From the NCBI GenBank assembly GCA_947259925.1, contig CAMYOG010000006.1, positions 1 through 64,000 on the forward strand: 64,000 bases of DNA, in the 5' to 3' direction. Both the position numbers and the translations under genes were made by a program. Positions 41,921-50,062 of this stretch are shown here, piece after piece; positions within the stretch are counted from its first letter, which is position 1, and each line of letters opens with the position of its first letter. This DNA comes from Thermoanaerobaculia bacterium. GTDB lineage: Bacteria > Acidobacteriota > Thermoanaerobaculia > Multivoradales > JAHEKO01. The notes beneath the pieces were generated by a model that saw only the letters and a list, made by a program, of their open reading frames with translations, did no database searches and was not told the DNA's origin.

Positions 41921-43108
41921 ATGGCCAAGAAGAAACCCAAGACCGCCGCCAGGAGCCGCTCGAAGCGGGTCGGACGGAAGCGGACCACGACCTCGCGGAA
42001 GAAGTCCGCCGCCAAGACTCCGAGTCGCATCGACGTCGTGCGGCGCATTCGCGGTGAGGCCCGAGGCGTTCACAGCAAGATCCTCAAGCGCCGCACGCCG
42101 TCGATGAAGTTCCCGCTGCGCAGTCTGGCCAATGTGGTCTACCGCCCCGCCAAGGGGTATTTCCAGATCAAGGGCAAGAAAAAGGAGCGCACCCTGACGG
42201 TCGGCACGGTCAAGACGTTCGCCCAGACCCTGCGAATGATGGCGTTCTCCAAGGAGCTGGTGGAGACCGACGACATCGCCACCAAGCGGGAGGCCTACTA
42301 CGTCAGCAAGAACTGGGACGAGGCGCGGTTCAGCGAGCAGCCGGAGAGCGATGCGGTCATGGAGGACGTCGAAGCGCTGTTCGGCGTCAATCGGGAACAG
42401 CTCGGCTTCATCCCCGAGGAGAAGGGGGGCGACGTCGCTGGCCGCCTGGTAGTGATCGACAGCGATCGTGAGACCGGCGAGGAGCTGCGCATCGACTGCA
42501 CCAGGTTCGGCAGCGGCGCCTATTCGATTCCGATCTCGGTCGAGGACCTTCAGTTCGAGACCGACGCCACGTTCATTCTCGCCATCGAGACCGCCGGCAT
42601 GTTCCAGCGGCTGGTCAAGCACTCCTACTGGCGCCAGGCGGACTGCATTCTGGTCTCCCTCGGCGGCGTGCCGACGCGGGCGTGTCGGCGCTTCATCCGC
42701 CGGCTCTCGGACGCCCGTAACCTGCCGGTCTACGTCTTCGTCGACGGTGATCCGTACGGCTACTCGAACATCTACCGGACGCTCAAGGTCGGTAGCGGCA
42801 ACGCCGCGCACCTGAATGAGTTCTTCTGCGTCCCCCAGGCCCGGTTCCTGGGCGTGACGCCCGATGACATCACCGAGTACGACCTGCCGACACACCCGCT
42901 CAAGGAGGTCGATGTGAAGCGCGCCAAGGACGCGCTCAAGAACGATCCGTTCATCCGTCATCACCGCCAGTGGCAGCAGGCACTGGAACAGCAGATCAGG
43001 ATGGGCGTGCGGGTCGAGCAGCAGGCGCTGGCCAAGCACGGCCTCAACTACGTCATCGACGAGTACCTGCCGCGCAAGATGTCCGACACCGCCGCGTTTC
43101 TGCCCTGA
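41921..43108 (+). CDS. top6A: DNA topoisomerase VI subunit A (Spo11-like)
   Basis: The 395-residue protein has a lysine/arginine-rich N-terminal tail (about 1-36, AKKKPKTAARSRSKRVGRKR) and the Spo11/Top6A core. The winged-helix catalytic tyrosine is in TKREAYYVSKNW (Tyr126/127), after the TVKTFAQTLRMMAFSKELVE helix. The Toprim domain carries IETAGMFQRL (Glu223) and FVDGDPYGYSNIYRTLKVGS (Asp275, Asp277) for metal binding. With subunit B (35833) it makes the type IIB topoisomerase that cleaves both strands with 2-nt 5' overhangs. Upstream is cagaggagcg. The start diverges from the AlkD-like gene, so subunits A and B are likely separate transcription units. Confidence 0.93.
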   Translation: MAKKKPKTAARSRSKRVGRKRTTTSRKKSAAKTPSRIDVVRRIRGEARGVHSKILKRRTPSMKFPLRSLANVVYRPAKGYFQIKGKKKERTLTVGTVKTFAQTLRMMAFSKELVETDDIATKREAYYVSKNWDEARFSEQPESDAVMEDVEALFGVNREQLGFIPEEKGGDVAGRLVVIDSDRETGEELRIDCTRFGSGAYSIPISVEDLQFETDATFILAIETAGMFQRLVKHSYWRQADCILVSLGGVPTRACRRFIRRLSDARNLPVYVFVDGDPYGYSNIYRTLKVGSGNAAHLNEFFCVPQARFLGVTPDDITEYDLPTHPLKEVDVKRAKDALKNDPFIRHHRQWQQALEQQIRMGVRVEQQALAKHGLNYVIDEYLPRKMSDTAAFLP

Positions 43109-43185
43109 GCCATGGGCGAATCCATCGACTTGTGTACTGATCCATTGGCGCCGGACGGGCGACTCTCTACCTTTAATACAGGGAG

Positions 43186-43962
43186 ATGGCAGATCGGCGC
43201 AAGTTCCCGCGGTTGGTCGTGCCGCTGGCCGCCAGCTATCGGGTCGAGGGCTCGGTTCTCGGTCGACGCACGAGCCTGGCCAGCTTGAGTGCGACCGGTG
43301 CGTCGTTCATCGCCGAAGAACAGATCGATCCGGACAGCCGGATCGATTTCCTCAAGTTCACGCTCGGTGAGGGGCCGGAGACCCAGACCTTCGACCTAGC
43401 CGCGCGAGTCGTGTCATGCGAACACCGCGAAGGCATCGGGCGCGGCGATGAGTACCTGGTCGCGGTCGAGTTCATCGGCCAGAGTTTTGACCAGGTCCGG
43501 CAGATCAACGAGCTCGTGCTGGCCCAGCTGAAGAGCGACCCGACGCCCCGCGACCCACGCGTCGACATCGAGCGCCAGGTCGCGGTCCGTTTCGACCGCT
43601 TCGACCACTTCGTCGAGGAGGTGTCGAAGAACCTCTCGTGCACCGGGATGTTCCTGAGCAGCGAGCGACCTCGCCCGATCGGGACCCAGTTCGACTTCGT
43701 CCTGCAGCTGGGAGAGGACTTCAATCTGGTACAGGGGAGGGCCGAGGTCGTCTGGACTCGCCTGACCAGCGAAGGCGTCGATCGCCCCGCCGGTATGGGG
43801 ATCCGGTTTCTGCAGCTCGATGCCACCAGCGAGAACGTGCTGCAACGCCTGATCGAGGCGCACGCCGAGGCGAGCTACGCCCGCCAGATCGATCCGACCG
43901 ACGGGACCCCCGACCCACTCGAAGCGACTGACGGCGAGATCGACGAGCAGCAGGTCCAATAG
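43186..43962 (+). CDS. Tandem PilZ domain protein
   Basis: The 258-residue protein is a short paralogue of the N-terminus of the large PilZ/coiled-coil protein. The first PilZ-like domain (about 2-115) starts ADRRKFPRL with LASLSATGASF where D/NxSxxG is usual. The second (about 120-240) has FDHFVEEVSKNLSCTGMFLSS and RAEVVWTRLTSEGVDRPAGMGIRF, matching the other protein almost motif for motif. It has no coiled coil or membrane helix, so it is a soluble candidate c-di-GMP-binding protein. TAATAC lies six bases before the ATG, and only a poorly spaced ggag precedes it. It follows top6A by 77 nt. Confidence 0.85.
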   Translation: MADRRKFPRLVVPLAASYRVEGSVLGRRTSLASLSATGASFIAEEQIDPDSRIDFLKFTLGEGPETQTFDLAARVVSCEHREGIGRGDEYLVAVEFIGQSFDQVRQINELVLAQLKSDPTPRDPRVDIERQVAVRFDRFDHFVEEVSKNLSCTGMFLSSERPRPIGTQFDFVLQLGEDFNLVQGRAEVVWTRLTSEGVDRPAGMGIRFLQLDATSENVLQRLIEAHAEASYARQIDPTDGTPDPLEATDGEIDEQQVQ

Positions 43963-43983
43963 CCTAGAATCCCCGTTTGGGCT

Positions 43984-44004
43984 CGCCGGTTCGGGAGACC
44001 GGCG
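43984..44004 (+). promoter_or_regulatory. Leader hairpin upstream of GH99-like gene
   Basis: cgccggt pairs with accggcg across a seven-base loop (tcgggag), 16 nt before ATG 44021. TAGAAT at 43964-43969 could be the -10 box of this short leader. No T-run follows, so it is not an intrinsic terminator; an effect on translation initiation is possible. Confidence 0.35.
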
Positions 44005-44020
44005 CGGCCGGGTCAGATCG

Positions 44021-45034
44021 ATGGACACGCGACTGGTAGTTCAGGACAACCTCTGGTTCACCGGTAGGCCGTGGCTCGGCAACTACTACCTGAACGGTCG
44101 GCCTATGGTGCCGGTCACCCCGAAGCTCGGATTCACCAGCAGCAGCGACGTCGACGCCAAGCGGCGGGAGCTGCGCTGGCTGAATCGCTACACCGGGCGG
44201 AAGGGTCGGGGGGTGGTGATCGCCCTGCAGTGGCACAAGCCGGGCAACCGGATCGACCGCAACCTGCCGAGCTCTTGGCTGCCGACGTTCGAGCGGATAT
44301 CTCCGCTCGGCAAGTGGTGCATCTTCTACGATCCGATCCTCGCCACCCGACAGCGCGGCCTGGTCAAGCCGGGGCAGCCGGTCGACTACGCGCGCCCCAA
44401 GCTGTTCCGGCAGTGGAAGCGCGATCTGGAATACCTCCGGCCATACTTTGACCACCCTCAGTACTGGCGCATCGGCGGCGAGCCGGTGCTCTACGTCTGG
44501 GCCTCGTTCGCGCTTCGGGGAATCGAGAGGGTGTTCGCCCACGCCCGCGAGCGGGGTTTCTACGTCCTGGCCGACGTGCTCGGCACCGACGTGCTTCCCC
44601 CGTTCGCGAACGGTATTACCGGCTTCACCGTCGCCATCCCGACCCTGGAGCGGCGACGCTATCGCCTGCCCGACCTGCTGCGGAGCTTTCGGCGCTTCTA
44701 CAAGGCCGCATCGCGCACGAGCCATGACCACATCCCCGCCGGCAGCTGCCAGTACGACGACGTCGCGTTCATGACCGCGCGCGGCCTCGGGGAGCCACCG
44801 CTTCAGATCCTGGCGGCCAACCGGCGCGAGGTCGAGACCTTCCTGGCCCTGGCGCTGTCGTTTGCCAAACCGATCGACGGCACCCGCTACATCTTCTGGG
44901 GCACGCTCAACAATTGGGCCGAAGGGACGAGCCTGCTACCGACCCGGAGGTTCGGACCGACCTTCGGAACGCGCCAGATCGGCCACTATCACTTCGAGCA
45001 CCTCCAGGCCGTTCGCAACGTCCTGTTCTCCTGA
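44021..45034 (+). CDS. GH99/WbsX-like glycoside hydrolase or glycan-associated protein
   Basis: The 337-residue protein resembles the GH99-like/WbsX group in layout: an N-terminal start on a strand, a middle segment WRIGGEPVLYVWASFALRGIERVFAHARERGF (about 150-180), and the C-terminal NNWAEGTSLLPTRRFG (about 298-313) that parallels the WNEWAEG motif with its acidic residue. Canonical members cleave alpha-mannosides or appear in O-antigen clusters. No signal peptide is seen, so it would be cytoplasmic, and no glycosyltransferases flank it. The assignment rests on these motifs and the fold pattern, so it is moderate. Confidence 0.6.
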   Translation: MDTRLVVQDNLWFTGRPWLGNYYLNGRPMVPVTPKLGFTSSSDVDAKRRELRWLNRYTGRKGRGVVIALQWHKPGNRIDRNLPSSWLPTFERISPLGKWCIFYDPILATRQRGLVKPGQPVDYARPKLFRQWKRDLEYLRPYFDHPQYWRIGGEPVLYVWASFALRGIERVFAHARERGFYVLADVLGTDVLPPFANGITGFTVAIPTLERRRYRLPDLLRSFRRFYKAASRTSHDHIPAGSCQYDDVAFMTARGLGEPPLQILAANRREVETFLALALSFAKPIDGTRYIFWGTLNNWAEGTSLLPTRRFGPTFGTRQIGHYHFEHLQAVRNVLFS

Positions 45035-45109
45035 CGCCGCGCCTGAGTGCCCGGCGGTACAATATGCCCAACCGGGCTGATGAGCTCAGGCTGTCTTGTG
45101 GGGGGACTG

Positions 45110-46390
45110 ATGAAGTCCGTCTTGTTGTTTGGAGTTCTTGTGGTTCTGGAGTTCGTCGGGCCGAGCGCAGTGCTCGGACAGGCTGAACCGGCGGTCGAGC
45201 CCCGTCTCGAGGCCGCCGTGTTCGACGTCGCCGCCGAGACCCGCGCCTACCTCGACCGCCTGACGCCCGAGCAGAAGGAGCGCTCGGACGCGTATTTCGA
45301 GGGTGGCTACTGGCTCCAGCTCTGGGGCCTGCTCTACACCCTGGGGGTCTCCTGGCTGCTGCTCGGCACCGGGCTGTCGGCGCGTCTGCGCGACATAGCC
45401 GTCCGCTTCGGCCGCTGGAAACCGTTGCAGACGGTGCTCTATCTGGTGCAGTACCTGGTGATCGCGACGGCTCTCTTCTTTCCGCTCACCTACTACCAGG
45501 GCTTCGTCCGCGAGCACGAGTACGGGCTCGCGACCCAGTCCTTCGGACCCTGGTTCTCGGAGCAGATGCTGGCTCTGGCGGTCAGTATGGTCCTGCTGTC
45601 GATCCTGCTCATCCCGCTCTATGCGGTCCTGCGGCGCGCGCCACGTACCTGGTGGATCTGGGGCTCGCTGATCGGCGTCCTGTTCCTGATCTTCGGCATC
45701 CTGATCGCGCCGGTGTACGTCGACCCGCTCTTCAACACCTACGTGCTGCTCGAAGACCCCGAGGTGAAGGAGCCGATCCTCTCCATGGCCCGGGCCAGCG
45801 GCATCGAGACCGACCGGGTCTATCAGTTCGACGCCTCGCGGCAGACCCATCGGATCAGCGCCAACGTCAGCGGCTTCGCCGGGACGATGGCCATCCGTCT
45901 GAACGACAACCTGCTCGAGCGCTGCTCGCTGCCCGAGATCGAGGCGGTCATGGCCCATGAGATCGGCCACTACGCCCTCAATCACATCTACGAGTCGATC
46001 CTCTTCCTGGCGGTCGTTCTGGTGATCGGGTTCCTGTTCATCCACCTCACGTTCGATCGGGTGGTCCGTCGCTGGGGCGAGCGGTGGCGGGTGTCCGGAA
46101 TCGGCGACCTCGCCGGCCTGCCGTTGCTGACCGCCCTCCTGTCGCTCTACTTCTTCGTCGCCACGCCGTTCCTGAACACCTACATCCGCGTCAACGAGGC
46201 CGAGGCCGATCTCTTCGGCCTGCACGCCGCCGGTCAGCCCGACGGCTTCGCCGAGGTCGCGCTCAAGCTGGGCGAATACCGCAAGCTCGACCCGGGACCG
46301 ATCGAGGAGTGGATCTTCTACGACCACCCGAGCGGCAGAGCGCGGATCGAAATGGCCATGCAATGGAAGGCCGAGCATCTCGACGAGTGA
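45110..46390 (+). CDS. M48 family metalloprotease (Ste24/CAAX protease type)
   Basis: ATG 45110, preceded by tgtggggggactg, is chosen over the track start (45047). The 426-residue protein begins with a signal-like hydrophobic helix and has several more membrane segments, as in Ste24. The zinc site is AVMAHEIGHYALNH (HEIGH), with the third ligand in NEAEADLFGLHAAG. DASRQTHRISANVSGF and TMAIRLNDNLLERCSLPEIEAV are typical of the Ste24 subgroup. Bacterial members act in membrane protein quality control. A TACAAT box lies about 50 nt upstream. Confidence 0.92.
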   Translation: MKSVLLFGVLVVLEFVGPSAVLGQAEPAVEPRLEAAVFDVAAETRAYLDRLTPEQKERSDAYFEGGYWLQLWGLLYTLGVSWLLLGTGLSARLRDIAVRFGRWKPLQTVLYLVQYLVIATALFFPLTYYQGFVREHEYGLATQSFGPWFSEQMLALAVSMVLLSILLIPLYAVLRRAPRTWWIWGSLIGVLFLIFGILIAPVYVDPLFNTYVLLEDPEVKEPILSMARASGIETDRVYQFDASRQTHRISANVSGFAGTMAIRLNDNLLERCSLPEIEAVMAHEIGHYALNHIYESILFLAVVLVIGFLFIHLTFDRVVRRWGERWRVSGIGDLAGLPLLTALLSLYFFVATPFLNTYIRVNEAEADLFGLHAAGQPDGFAEVALKLGEYRKLDPGPIEEWIFYDHPSGRARIEMAMQWKAEHLDE

Positions 46391-46457
46391 TCGGTGTAGT
46401 GGATCACTGCCCCGATTCCTGATCTCTTTTATCGTTTGTTTTGACTGGGGGACTCGC

Positions 46458-47267
46458 ATGAGACGCAAACTGCCAGCCGCAGCACCACTATTAGCTGCCC
46501 TGCTCCTACTGCCGACCGGTGCCCGGGCCGCCAAGTCCCGGGTCCACTTCCTGTCGAATCCACCGGGGGTGACCGTCACCGACGCCAACCTCGGCGAGCT
46601 CGGAACGACCCCGTTCCGACTCGATCTGAAGCGCAAGACTGCCCTGGTATGTACCTTCTCGAAGCCGGGATACGAGAGCAAGACCGTTTCGCAGGTCGTC
46701 GGCTCGCTGCGGACCGAGGTACGAGCGGATCTCGTGCCGCTGCCGATGGCTACCGTCCGTCTCGACGTGGTGCCGCGCGGCGCCTCGGTCAAGCTGAGCG
46801 CACCCGACGGCACCGAGATCTACGCCGGTGAGTCGGGACGGGTCCACACGCTGCCCGGCCAGTTCTGGGACACCAGCGAGACCGCGACCTTCCGCCTGGA
46901 AGCCTGGGCACCCGGCTATCGACCGATCGACCAGGAGATCGTGCTGACCAACCACCAGTCTCACGATCTCTCGTTGCCGCTGGCCGAGGTCACGACCCTG
47001 CTGAGCGTCAGCTCCGAGCCCGAGGGCGTGCTGGTCTCGAGCCACTTCCTGGGCAGCCTCGGCCGGACCCCACTGGAGAGCCGCGTGTCGCTGGTCGATC
47101 TGCTGCGGGCGCGCTCGCGGCAGAACGCCGCGGCGGGCGACCCGAGCCGGATCGTGGTCACCTTCTCCAAGCCCGGCTACCGGACCCGTGCCAGCCAGAT
47201 CGCCCTCGACTTCGAGCGCGAGGAGAACCCGGTCACCGTCTCTCTCGAGCCGCTCGGCGGCGACTAG
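46458..47267 (+). CDS. Secreted PEGA domain protein
   Basis: The 269-residue product has a signal peptide (MRRKLPAAAPLLAALLLLPTGARA). PEGA-type beta repeats follow: VHFLSNPPGVTVTDANLGELGTTPFRLDL (about 28-56), VRLDVVPRGASVKLSAPDG (about 98-116) and LLSVSSEPEGVLVSSHFLGSLGRTPLESRV (about 180-210), the last the clearest match. The phrase FSKPGYESKT/FSKPGYRTRA, characteristic of PEGA modules, occurs twice. It acts outside the cytoplasm, probably in surface or envelope structure. Upstream gactgggggactcgc provides the ribosome binding site. It follows the protease gene in the same direction. Confidence 0.85.
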   Translation: MRRKLPAAAPLLAALLLLPTGARAAKSRVHFLSNPPGVTVTDANLGELGTTPFRLDLKRKTALVCTFSKPGYESKTVSQVVGSLRTEVRADLVPLPMATVRLDVVPRGASVKLSAPDGTEIYAGESGRVHTLPGQFWDTSETATFRLEAWAPGYRPIDQEIVLTNHQSHDLSLPLAEVTTLLSVSSEPEGVLVSSHFLGSLGRTPLESRVSLVDLLRARSRQNAAAGDPSRIVVTFSKPGYRTRASQIALDFEREENPVTVSLEPLGGD

Positions 47268-47384
47268 GATCGGCGCGGCTCGAGACCGTGGCCGCCGGCG
47301 GGAACCCTAGCGAGGGTCGCGCGTTGGCAGGGATGAACCATACGCGAGGTGTCGACCTCGCCTGCCAAGAGGAGCGATACGAAC

Positions 47385-48176
47385 ATGCGACTGAACTCAA
47401 CGACGGCACCGGCGCTGGCCGCCGTACTGGTACTGCTGATCGGACCGGCTCTCGTCGCCCAGACGGGTTGGGCTGACGACGAGAAGCGGCGGATCGTCAA
47501 GAAGATCCACATCGATTGCGACGGCGACGATTGCGAAGAGAGCGAGCATCTCCAGAAGCTGATCGAGGCTCACGCCGGCGACGGCCATGTCGTCGCCTGG
47601 TCGTCCGGTGACGGACCGCACAACTTCCGGCTCAGGGCGCACCTGGGCGGGGGCTTCCTGGGGGTCCTGCTGGCCGAGCTCACCCCGGAGCTCCGAGCCC
47701 ACTTCGGGGTCGACGAGGACGCCGGAGTCATGATCTCCAGGGTGGTCGACGACAGCCCGGCGGCCAGAGCCGGCCTGAAGGTTGGCGACATCATCACCGC
47801 CGTCGACGGCGAGACGGTGGCCTCGGGCGGCCGGCTGGCTCGATCGATCCGGTCTGCCGAGGACGGCGAGGCCGTCCTGCTGGAGGTCTGGCGTGACGGC
47901 GCGGTCCAGAACATCTCAGCGACCATCGAGGAGCGCGAGCGACAGCCGCTCGGCCTCGAGCACGCCTTCGTCCTCAAGTGCGACGACGACGCGGAAGACT
48001 GTTCCTTCGCCCGCGCCCACGAGCTGGGCGACCACTCACACTGGCACGCGGACGTCGACTGCCCGGGCGGCGGCCCGTGCGAGGTCAAGGTGCAGTGCGA
48101 CGAGGGCGGCGAGTGCGACTGCACCCTCAACGGCGAAGAGACCGACTGCTCCGAGCTGCCCGGTTTCGACGACTAA
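47385..48176 (+). CDS. Secreted PDZ domain protein with Cys/His-rich flanks
   Basis: ATG 47385 follows aagaggagcgatacg and opens a signal peptide (MRLNSTTAPALAAVLVLLIGPALVAQTGWA). The 263-residue protein contains one PDZ domain (about 100-180): LGGGFLGVLLAELTPELRAHFGV, GVMISRVVDDSPAARAGLKVGDIITAVDG and VLLEVWRDGAVQ. There is no protease domain. The flanks are unusual: HIDCDGDDCEESEH before the PDZ, and a C-terminal 70 residues with many Cys, His and acidic residues (HELGDHSHWHADVDCPGG, CDEGGECDCTLNGEETDC). The tail could bind metal or form disulphides. Partner and role unknown. Confidence 0.85.
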   Translation: MRLNSTTAPALAAVLVLLIGPALVAQTGWADDEKRRIVKKIHIDCDGDDCEESEHLQKLIEAHAGDGHVVAWSSGDGPHNFRLRAHLGGGFLGVLLAELTPELRAHFGVDEDAGVMISRVVDDSPAARAGLKVGDIITAVDGETVASGGRLARSIRSAEDGEAVLLEVWRDGAVQNISATIEERERQPLGLEHAFVLKCDDDAEDCSFARAHELGDHSHWHADVDCPGGGPCEVKVQCDEGGECDCTLNGEETDCSELPGFDD

Positions 48177-48239
48177 CCGGAATCAGCGGGCGACCCGCTC
48201 GATCGGTGTTCGAGCCGGTGAGCGGATCGCCATCGACGG

Positions 48240-48797
48240 CTACTGGATCAGGCCGCCGAGGGTCGTCGACACCTCGACGTGCACGAGATCGACCTTCTTG
48301 CCGTTCTTGCCTCTCACGCCGATGCGTAGAGCGGTCACCTCGCCGTTCTCGATCTCCTTCCGGCTCTCGCCGTTGAGCACGTCCCTCATCGGCACCCGGA
48401 ACCTGCCGTCCGCGTCGGTCGCCACTTTCGACCGACCGGTCTTGACCACCACCTGCTTGGTCGGATCGCCGCCGACGCTCTTGATCTTGAAGACCTCCAC
48501 GATCAGCTTCGCCTTCTCGACCGGATCGTCGTCGTTGGCAACTCGTCCTTCGACCGCGCCGCTGAAATCGACCCCAACCCGCTCCAGGAACTCGTCCTCG
48601 AGGGTCAGGAAGCGAACCTCTACCGTCACCTGGACGGCGTTCACCCGCTTCGCGTCGCGCAGCAGCACCGCCGACTCGGCGTCGCGGCTGACGACGTCCT
48701 GGGCTGCGACCGATGCCGGAAGCAGAACCGATAGGACCAGGGCCAGAGCGACCAGCGCAGGGGCGGCCGCCCGAGGGATTCCGAAAGACTTCGTCAT
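48240..48797 (-). CDS. Secreted protein with secretin-like segment
   Basis: The 185-residue product has a signal peptide (about 1-32, LVALALVLSVLLPASVAAQ). The segment VTVEVRFLTLEDEFLERVGVDFSG (about 58-80) resembles the start of the secretin domain in GspD/PilQ proteins, but no pore-forming remainder follows. The rest is beta-rich (KQVVVKTGRSKVATDADGRF, VHVEVSTTLGG). It could be a stand-alone secretin-derived module or chance resemblance. It converges with the PDZ gene across 63 nt. No other secretion genes are near. Confidence 0.7.
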   Translation of the reverse strand: MTKSFGIPRAAAPALVALALVLSVLLPASVAAQDVVSRDAESAVLLRDAKRVNAVQVTVEVRFLTLEDEFLERVGVDFSGAVEGRVANDDDPVEKAKLIVEVFKIKSVGGDPTKQVVVKTGRSKVATDADGRFRVPMRDVLNGESRKEIENGEVTALRIGVRGKNGKKVDLVHVEVSTTLGGLIQ

Positions 48798-48928
48798 AGA
48801 CCGACTCCTCTCTGTCCTCCCCCCGACAGGCCGAGGCGTCGCGCGCCAGCGGCGTATCGGCAGGAGGGTAGCAGACTAGTCGGCTACCCGGGGAGTGGCT
48901 GTGACCTGCGTAACTCGGCCGCTTTCGA

Positions 48929-49468
48929 TCAGCCGCCCAGGCTGGCGCCGAAGCCGCCCGGGTCGTCGGCGATCAGCTCGGCGAGCGCCTGATCGAGCCG
49001 GCCGCTCACCCGGACGATCACCATCTCGGCGCCGTCGACCGTCACCACGAACAGGTCTCGGATCTCGCCGGCGCTGTTCTCGCGATGGAAGACCCAGGTG
49101 ATCTCGTCCGCCTCTCGCGAGCGGACCGCGCGATTCCAGCCCTTCCGGTGCAGGCGCCGCTCCACCGCGGCCAGATCGTGGCCATCGATCGAGTCCGGGA
49201 ACGAGATCACTTCGTAGACCGCGACGTCGACGCGCCGGATCTTGCGCACGAAGTCGAGCTCCTCGGTCTCGTCGCCGAGCGCCCAGAGCGCCACCGGCTT
49301 GAGCAGGGCGGTAGAGATCCTGCCCAGATGGATCGCGTGCTCACGATCGAAGCTGGCGCCCGGAATCCCGTCCTCGAGCTCCATCCGGGTGCGCGCCACC
49401 ATCGACGACTCGACGCACCCTCCGAGGGGCAGCATCGACAGCAGAAGCACCGGCAGGAGGCGTCTCAC
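48929..49468 (-). CDS. DUF4252 lipoprotein
   Basis: The 179-residue product has a lipoprotein signal (MRRLLPVLLLSMLPLGGC, lipobox LGGC, Cys18). Its mature part fits DUF4252: IHLGRISTALLKPVALWALGD, IRRVDVAVYEV, a Trp-containing WNRAVRSREADEITWVFHREN and VVTVDGAEMVIVRVSGRLD. Members are small envelope proteins found beside ECF sigma factors; their role is unknown. It is the last gene of the operon sigma/anti-sigma/DUF4252/DUF4252, overlapping the previous gene by ATGA. Confidence 0.85.
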   Translation of the reverse strand: MRRLLPVLLLSMLPLGGCVESSMVARTRMELEDGIPGASFDREHAIHLGRISTALLKPVALWALGDETEELDFVRKIRRVDVAVYEVISFPDSIDGHDLAAVERRLHRKGWNRAVRSREADEITWVFHRENSAGEIRDLFVVTVDGAEMVIVRVSGRLDQALAELIADDPGGFGASLGG

Positions 49469-50058
49469 CGCTCCTCCTCGGCGTCCGCGGCGGCCCCGGG
49501 GGTCTCCGCGAGCGCTTCCTCGAGGGTGGGCACGTCGAACGCCTGGCTGAGCGCGCCGAGCAGGTCGACGTCGATACGGCCGGCGATGTTGATCAACGTC
49601 ATCTCGTCCTCCGGCTCGAAAACGAACAGCGTCAGCCCCTCGATTTGGCCGTCGACCTCTTTCAGGTAGACGTGGACCTGCTCGCCCTCCTCGCGCACTC
49701 GAACGACCCTCTGCCAGCCTTTCTCCTCGAGGGTTGCGACGCCCTTCGCGATGGCGGCGGTCGCCGCCACCGGGTCGATCTCGTCGATCGGAGCCACCAG
49801 CACGCGCATCGACGCCATCTGCGAGACCAGCTCAGCCAGCTCGGGCTCCTCCTGGAGCACGGCGGCGCCGACCAATCGCAGCATAGCTCCCTGCAGACTG
49901 ATGTCGACGCTCGAACCATTCGGGTCGATGATCTCGAGATCGTCGAGCGAGAAATACCCAGGATGACTCTCGAGAGACTCCTCGGCGGTCGCCACGGCGG
50001 TCCAGCCGAGGAACATCAGGAGAACTATCGTCCAGCGCCTGTCACGTCTCCATCGCAC
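49465..50058 (-). CDS. DUF4252 secreted protein
   Basis: The 197-residue product has a signal peptide (about 1-25, WTIVLLMFLGWTAVATA) without a lipobox cysteine. The DUF4252 pattern is clear: FSLDDLEIIDPNGSSVDISL, a helical ELAELVSQMASMRVLVAP, EEKGWQRVVRVREEGEQVHVYLKE, and MTLINIAGRIDVDLLGALSQA. It is paired with the lipoprotein paralogue downstream (four-base overlap), suggesting a two-component envelope system controlled by the adjacent sigma factor. The anti-sigma gene ends four bases upstream. Confidence 0.85.
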   Translation of the reverse strand: MRWRRDRRWTIVLLMFLGWTAVATAEESLESHPGYFSLDDLEIIDPNGSSVDISLQGAMLRLVGAAVLQEEPELAELVSQMASMRVLVAPIDEIDPVAATAAIAKGVATLEEKGWQRVVRVREEGEQVHVYLKEVDGQIEGLTLFVFEPEDEMTLINIAGRIDVDLLGALSQAFDVPTLEEALAETPGAAADAEEER

Positions 50059-50062
50059 GGTC

